14,733 nt of DNA. Source: Candidatus Woesearchaeota archaeon (GTDB lineage: Archaea; Nanobdellota; Nanobdellia; Woesearchaeales; BM511). The stretch covers positions 1 to 14,733 of the forward strand of contig JAAOYE010000084.1 in NCBI GenBank assembly GCA_018221175.1, given 5' to 3'. Below are positions 12,738 to 14,733 of the stretch, in pieces; within the stretch, counting starts at the first letter, position 1; every line of letters starts with the position of its first letter. The notes under the pieces are model-generated. The model was not told the origin of the DNA and ran no database searches. It saw nothing but the letters and a program-made list of their open reading frames with translations. The position numbers and the translations under genes are program-made.

Positions 12738-12957
12738 AAGCCTTATTTATATTCTTAACATAATTAGCGAATGTAAAGAAAATCCCACCAATAAATGAGA
12801 CTAACCAAGCAGACCCAGTTTTTATTGGAAAATTTACTTCAGGTAGCGCATTTATTATTGCTATAGCAAAATATATTACTAATACAGAAACAACAAGTAC
12901 TTTGAATCCACCAATAATATCATCAACAAGGATATCTGATTTATGTCTTTTTGCCAT
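12721..12957 (-). CDS. Small two-span membrane protein, unknown function
   Basis: A 78-residue protein with basic ends (MAKRHKSD and INKAYGKKK) and two hydrophobic segments, VLVVSVLVIYFAIAIINAL and SAWLVSFIGGIFFTFANYV, probably a hairpin with both ends in the cytoplasm. The ATG at 12957 lies about 22-25 bases from a box A (12973-12986), so its mRNA is probably leaderless. It overlaps the next small membrane gene by 17 bases. I recognise no family. Confidence 0.6.
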   Translation of the reverse strand: MAKRHKSDILVDDIIGGFKVLVVSVLVIYFAIAIINALPEVNFPIKTGSAWLVSFIGGIFFTFANYVKNINKAYGKKK

Positions 12958-12972
12958 TTTTAAAATGTGTTC

Positions 12973-12986
12973 TTTTAAATATAAAA
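12973..12986 (-). promoter_or_regulatory. Box A promoter for the small membrane genes
   Basis: The minus strand reads TTTTATATTTAAAA, immediately after the 3' end of tRNA-Met. It can serve both as the T-rich end of the tRNA transcript and as the TATA box for the ATG at 12957. Confidence 0.45.
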
Positions 12987-13143
12987 TGCCGCTGGCGGGA
13001 CTTCCAATGAAATTGGTAATCCAAAATCATATCTGAACCCACGGCCTCTAGATAACCCGGTATGAGTATTTGTCATCGAGAAAATTCTCTCATCACTCAA
13101 AACATATGAGTCTAGCGCTCTAACCAGGCTGAGCTACAGCGGC
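12987..13143 (-). tRNA. tRNA-Met(CAU), probably elongator, with two introns
   Basis: The acceptor GCCGCTG pairs with CAGCGGC, discriminator A, no CCA. D arm GCTC/GAGC. Anticodon stem CTAGA/TCTAG with CAU at 13108-13106. Intron 1 (13104-13054, 51 nt) is at the canonical 37/38 site. It has 3-nt bulges TAT and TTA, an inner TGAGT/ACTCA helix and a GAGAA/TTCTC hairpin; the central helix is imperfect (CTCA with CGGG). Intron 2 (13031-13001, 31 nt) interrupts the T loop at 59/60. The T stem GTGGG/CCCGC, central helix TTCA/TGGA, bulges GAT and AGT, and inner pairs ATGA/TCAT and TTGG/CCAA give a textbook bulge-helix-bulge, and splicing restores TTCAGAT. An initiator tRNA is unlikely given the 5' end; an agmatidine-modified isoleucine tRNA is a lesser alternative. 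Confidence 0.9.
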
Positions 13144-13163
13144 ATATAAAAAACCAAAAAAAC

Positions 13164-13180
13164 TGAATTATTTAAAAAAC
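13164..13180 (-). promoter_or_regulatory. Box A promoter for tRNA-Met, overlapping a terminator T-run
   Basis: AGTTTTTTAAATAATTC on the minus strand is centred about 28 bases before the tRNA-Met 5' end. Its T-run is also the T-run following the hairpin after the HIT hydrolase gene. Confidence 0.5.
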
Positions 13181-13217
13181 TAGCGTTTTTTCAAAGACTC
13201 AGACTTCGTCTACGCTA
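13174..13217 (-). terminator. Hairpin terminator after the HIT hydrolase gene
   Basis: On the minus strand TAGCGT (13217-13212) pairs with ACGCTA (13186-13181), enclosing a small AGAC/GTCT hairpin (13211-13201), and six T follow (13179-13174). This separates the HAD-HIT operon from tRNA-Met. Confidence 0.5.
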
Positions 13218-13239
13218 TTTATATAGATATCGATGAAAA

Positions 13240-13653
13240 TTAAGATAGTTCGTCAGTGATTTTGCTTGCTACTTCTTCCATCTCGCCTTCTTCATAATTG
13301 CTTTGCTCCCAATGCTTAAATCCGTCATTAGGAAACCGTGGGATGATATGAATGTGGGCGTGAGGCACAACTTGTCCAGCAGCCTTAAAATTGCTCATCA
13401 AAACATTGAAACCTTCTGCTTTTGTCGCTTTTTTAACAGCATCTGCAACTAGCTGCACTGTTTTCATGACATGACATGCGTCTCTTTCATCCATATGTAA
13501 AAGAGTCTCTGAATGCCTCTTTGGAATCACAAGTGTGTGGCCTTTGTTTACCGGGCCTATATCCAAAAATGCAAGTGTGTTTTCGTCTTCATACACTTTC
13601 GCGCTTGGAATGTCGCCTTTTGCAATTTTGCAAAAAATGCAGTCTTCATCCAC
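13240..13653 (-). CDS. HIT family hydrolase with intact active site
   Basis: A 137-residue nucleotide-binding hydrolase or transferase of the histidine triad superfamily. CIFC (5-8) is the zinc-type CxxC, DIGPVNKGHTLVIPKRH the nucleotide-binding core, and QVVPHAHIHIIPR carries the full triad H98, H100 (nucleophile) and H102. Length is normal. It contrasts with the two degenerate HIT genes at 2269-3632. The start is a GTG at 13653 directly abutting the stop of the HAD gene upstream, with GGTGG seven bases before it, so the two form an operon. Substrates in archaeal members are unsettled (AMP-linked compounds are typical). Confidence 0.9.
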   Translation of the reverse strand: MDEDCIFCKIAKGDIPSAKVYEDENTLAFLDIGPVNKGHTLVIPKRHSETLLHMDERDACHVMKTVQLVADAVKKATKAEGFNVLMSNFKAAGQVVPHAHIHIIPRFPNDGFKHWEQSNYEEGEMEEVASKITDELS

Positions 13654-14313
13654 TTACACCACCTCTTCAATTTTGGCTCTAAGTTCTCTTAGGTTTAATA
13701 CTCTATCTTTATAATCTCGGTTGTTTCTTCTGTCAACAAGAATTCCTCTGATGCCGACTTTTTTTGCGCTTTCAATATCTGATTCCATGCTGTCTCCAAT
13801 CATTATTGTTTCATCTTTTGAAACACCCATTTTTTCAAGGACTTGATTGAAGATATCGCAGTCGCATTTGATGCATCCTGTTTCGTATGATAAGAATAAT
13901 TCATCAAATGTTTCTTTGAAATTAAAGCGCTCCATAATGTCTTCGTCAATTGAAGGAAGGTTTGAAAGCAGCACAATCTTATAATCTTTTTTTAGGTCAT
14001 TTAAAACTTCTTTAGTTTCCTCATAAAGTTCAGATTGTATTTTAGCCTTATTCCAAAGACCTATTAACCTATCAACTCGGTTGTATTCATCAGGGCTCAC
14101 ATTAAACTCAGTAAATATTTTGTCGAGGCCTTCTCTTATATCATTGAACTTTTTGGTCATAAACGCCTTTTCAAACTTGATTACAAATTCAGGATAAGGC
14201 ATCTTAAACTGGCCAAGAATCTTTTTTGACTGCTTTAGCGGAGAGGGGATTACACCAGTCTCTAATATTGTTCCCCATAAGTCAAATATTATCAGTTTTA
14301 TTTTTTTACTCAA
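13654..14313 (-). CDS. HAD superfamily hydrolase-like protein, motif I DLWGT
   Basis: A 219-residue Rossmann-type HAD protein with a helical cap after motif I. Motif I is FDLWGT with nucleophile Asp11, but the usual second Asp is Trp13; motif II is LLSN (Ser117), motif III Lys149 in GCIKCD, motif IV MIGDSMESD with Asp174 and Asp179. The second Asp is the general acid of HAD phosphatases, and its absence is typical of the haloacid dehalogenase and phosphonatase branches, so a simple phosphatase role is doubtful. The start is a TTG at 14313 with AGGGGT about seven bases upstream; no better in-frame ATG precedes motif I. It is followed without a gap by the HIT hydrolase, suggesting a shared nucleotide or phosphometabolite task (inference). 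Confidence 0.82.
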   Translation of the reverse strand: MSKKIKLIIFDLWGTILETGVIPSPLKQSKKILGQFKMPYPEFVIKFEKAFMTKKFNDIREGLDKIFTEFNVSPDEYNRVDRLIGLWNKAKIQSELYEETKEVLNDLKKDYKIVLLSNLPSIDEDIMERFNFKETFDELFLSYETGCIKCDCDIFNQVLEKMGVSKDETIMIGDSMESDIESAKKVGIRGILVDRRNNRDYKDRVLNLRELRAKIEEVV

Positions 14314-14343
14314 TTTAAACCCCTTTTATAGGGCAAATCTCTG

Positions 14344-14355
14344 TTTTATATAAAA
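14344..14355 (-). promoter_or_regulatory. Box A promoter for the HAD-HIT operon
   Basis: A symmetrical ttttatataaaa lies about 37 bases before the TTG at 14313 on the minus strand, predicting a start near 14324 and a leader of about 11 bases that carries the AGGGGT site. Confidence 0.45.
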
Positions 14356-14386
14356 GATTTTTGGTATATACTTATTTATCGATACA

Positions 14387-14395
14387 TTTTTAAAC
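14387..14395 (+). promoter_or_regulatory. Box A promoter for the tRNA-Ile/tRNA-Glu pair
   Basis: TTTTTAAAC matches the core seen before other genes here. It is about 48 bases upstream of tRNA-Ile, so the precursor would have a 5' leader of roughly 20 bases needing RNase P. Confidence 0.45.
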
Positions 14396-14438
14396 AACTC
14401 CAAAATCCAAGTTAAAGACCACAAAATCTAAGCTTTTT

Positions 14439-14567
14439 GGGCCCGTAGCTTAGTCCGGCTGGAGCGCCAGTCTTATATGGCAGCGTTCTATTCAAAGATG
14501 CTCCTAAGCGAGCTGGTGGTCGGGGGTTCAAAAACTTTATAAAGGTATGAAAATCCCCCCGGGCCCA
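14439..14567 (+). tRNA. tRNA-Ile(UAU) with two introns
   Basis: The acceptor gggcccg pairs with cgggccc, discriminator A, no CCA. D arm gctt/gagc. Anticodon stem ccagt (14467-14471)/gctgg (14512-14516). After removal of intron 1 the loop is CTTATAA, giving anticodon UAU (14474-14476) for AUA codons. Intron 1 (14478-14510, 33 nt, site 37/38) has a perfect bulge-helix-bulge: central helix CTTA/TAAG, bulges TAT and CGA, inner GG/CC. Intron 2 (14533-14553, 21 nt, site 59/60) lies in the T loop: T stem ggggg/ccccc, central helix TTCA/TGAA, bulges AAA and AAT, inner ACTTT/AAGGT. Splicing gives the consensus TTCAAAT. Most archaea read AUA with a CAU anticodon bearing agmatidine, so a UAU tRNA is unusual. 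Confidence 0.9.
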
Positions 14568-14596
14568 TGTATTACTAAATGCATAAAATTCACAAT

Positions 14597-14733
14597 GCCC
14601 CTGTGGTGTAGTCTGGCCAATCATCTTGGATTTTCGATCCAAGGACTCGGGTTCAAACAACTGGTTACGCTCGGTTGACACGCAAGAGCGCATTAAAGCA
14701 AAAATGCTTTAATACACTGCGAAAAAACCAGCG
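14597..14733 (+). tRNA. tRNA-Glu(UUC), 5' part; T-loop intron runs off right edge
   Basis: GCCCCTG opens the acceptor, followed by TG and the GTGTAGTCTGGCCAATCAT D-arm region typical of archaeal tRNA-Glu. The anticodon arm ttgga (14626-14630)/tccaa (14638-14642) holds TTTTCGA with UUC at 14633-14635 and no intron. T-stem strand TCGGG (14647-14651) is followed by TTCAAA, and then the expected T and CCCGA are replaced by at least 76 bases of other sequence up to the edge. By analogy with the two other T-loop introns this is a 59/60 intron beginning at 14658. It is strongly structured: ctggtt (14661-14666)/aaccag (14726-14731), cgctc/gagcg, and a nine-base hairpin at 14692-14713. The 3' exon is outside the window. 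Confidence 0.82.

Noticed and set aside
1..14733. CRISPR array, insertion sequence, integrase or defence system
   Set aside because: No regularly spaced repeats, transposase motifs, terminal inverted repeats or defence-gene domains were seen. The repeats found are coding tails, operator-like dyads and the rps10 duplication.

Overview
The window is archaeal. It carries archaeal/eukaryotic-type ribosomal proteins (eL8/L7Ae, eS28, eL24, uS10), archaeal EF-2 with its diphthamide loop, EF-1alpha, a class III (type IV) prepilin with its A24 prepilin peptidase, TATA-box promoters with several apparently leaderless genes, and four tRNA genes without encoded CCA that are all interrupted. The AT-rich composition, small genes, K/E-rich tails and a HIT protein ending in a GYLYYVDKEGDVAR motif suggest a DPANN archaeon (Woesearchaeota/Pacearchaeota-like). 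That placement is inference; no rRNA is present.

Layout. 1-2102 (-): the N-terminal 700 codons of a very large secreted modular protein running off the left edge. A divergent promoter region holding a 24-bp dyad follows. 2269-3632 (+): two overlapping HIT-domain genes whose catalytic histidines are replaced. 3713-5260 (-): a type IV pilin-like protein and its prepilin peptidase, separated by a hairpin terminator. 5315-5992 (+): a degenerate cis-prenyltransferase, divergent from the peptidase across a shared TATA tract. 5994-9972 (+): a translation operon eL8-eS28-eL24-ndk-EF-2, whose leader has a K-turn-like element next to the K-turn-binding protein gene. 10131-11823 (+): EF-1alpha and uS10, followed by a 43-bp duplicate of the end of rps10. 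11953-12074 (+): tRNA-Ser(UGA) with a 40-nt insertion between the D arm and anticodon arm. 12142-12555 (+): a small HPF/RaiA-like protein. 12552-12957 (-): two tiny membrane proteins. 12987-13143 (-): tRNA-Met(CAU) with two introns. 13240-14313 (-): a HAD-like protein and a canonical HIT hydrolase. 14439-14733 (+): tRNA-Ile(UAU) with two introns and the start of tRNA-Glu(UUC), whose T-loop intron runs off the right edge.

How it fits together. The centre is a protein-synthesis block (ribosomal proteins, both GTPase elongation factors, NDP kinase for nucleotide supply, a possible ribosome-hibernation factor and tRNAs). Around it lie surface functions (secreted modular protein, pilin and pilin processing) and several apparent pseudoenzymes (two HIT proteins, one cis-prenyltransferase, one HAD protein without the usual second Asp). 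The most distinctive features are the repeated T-loop (59/60) tRNA introns, the UAU-anticodon isoleucine tRNA, the synonymously diverged rps10 tail duplication, and a 40-bp sequence shared by the tails of eL8 and a HIT protein.
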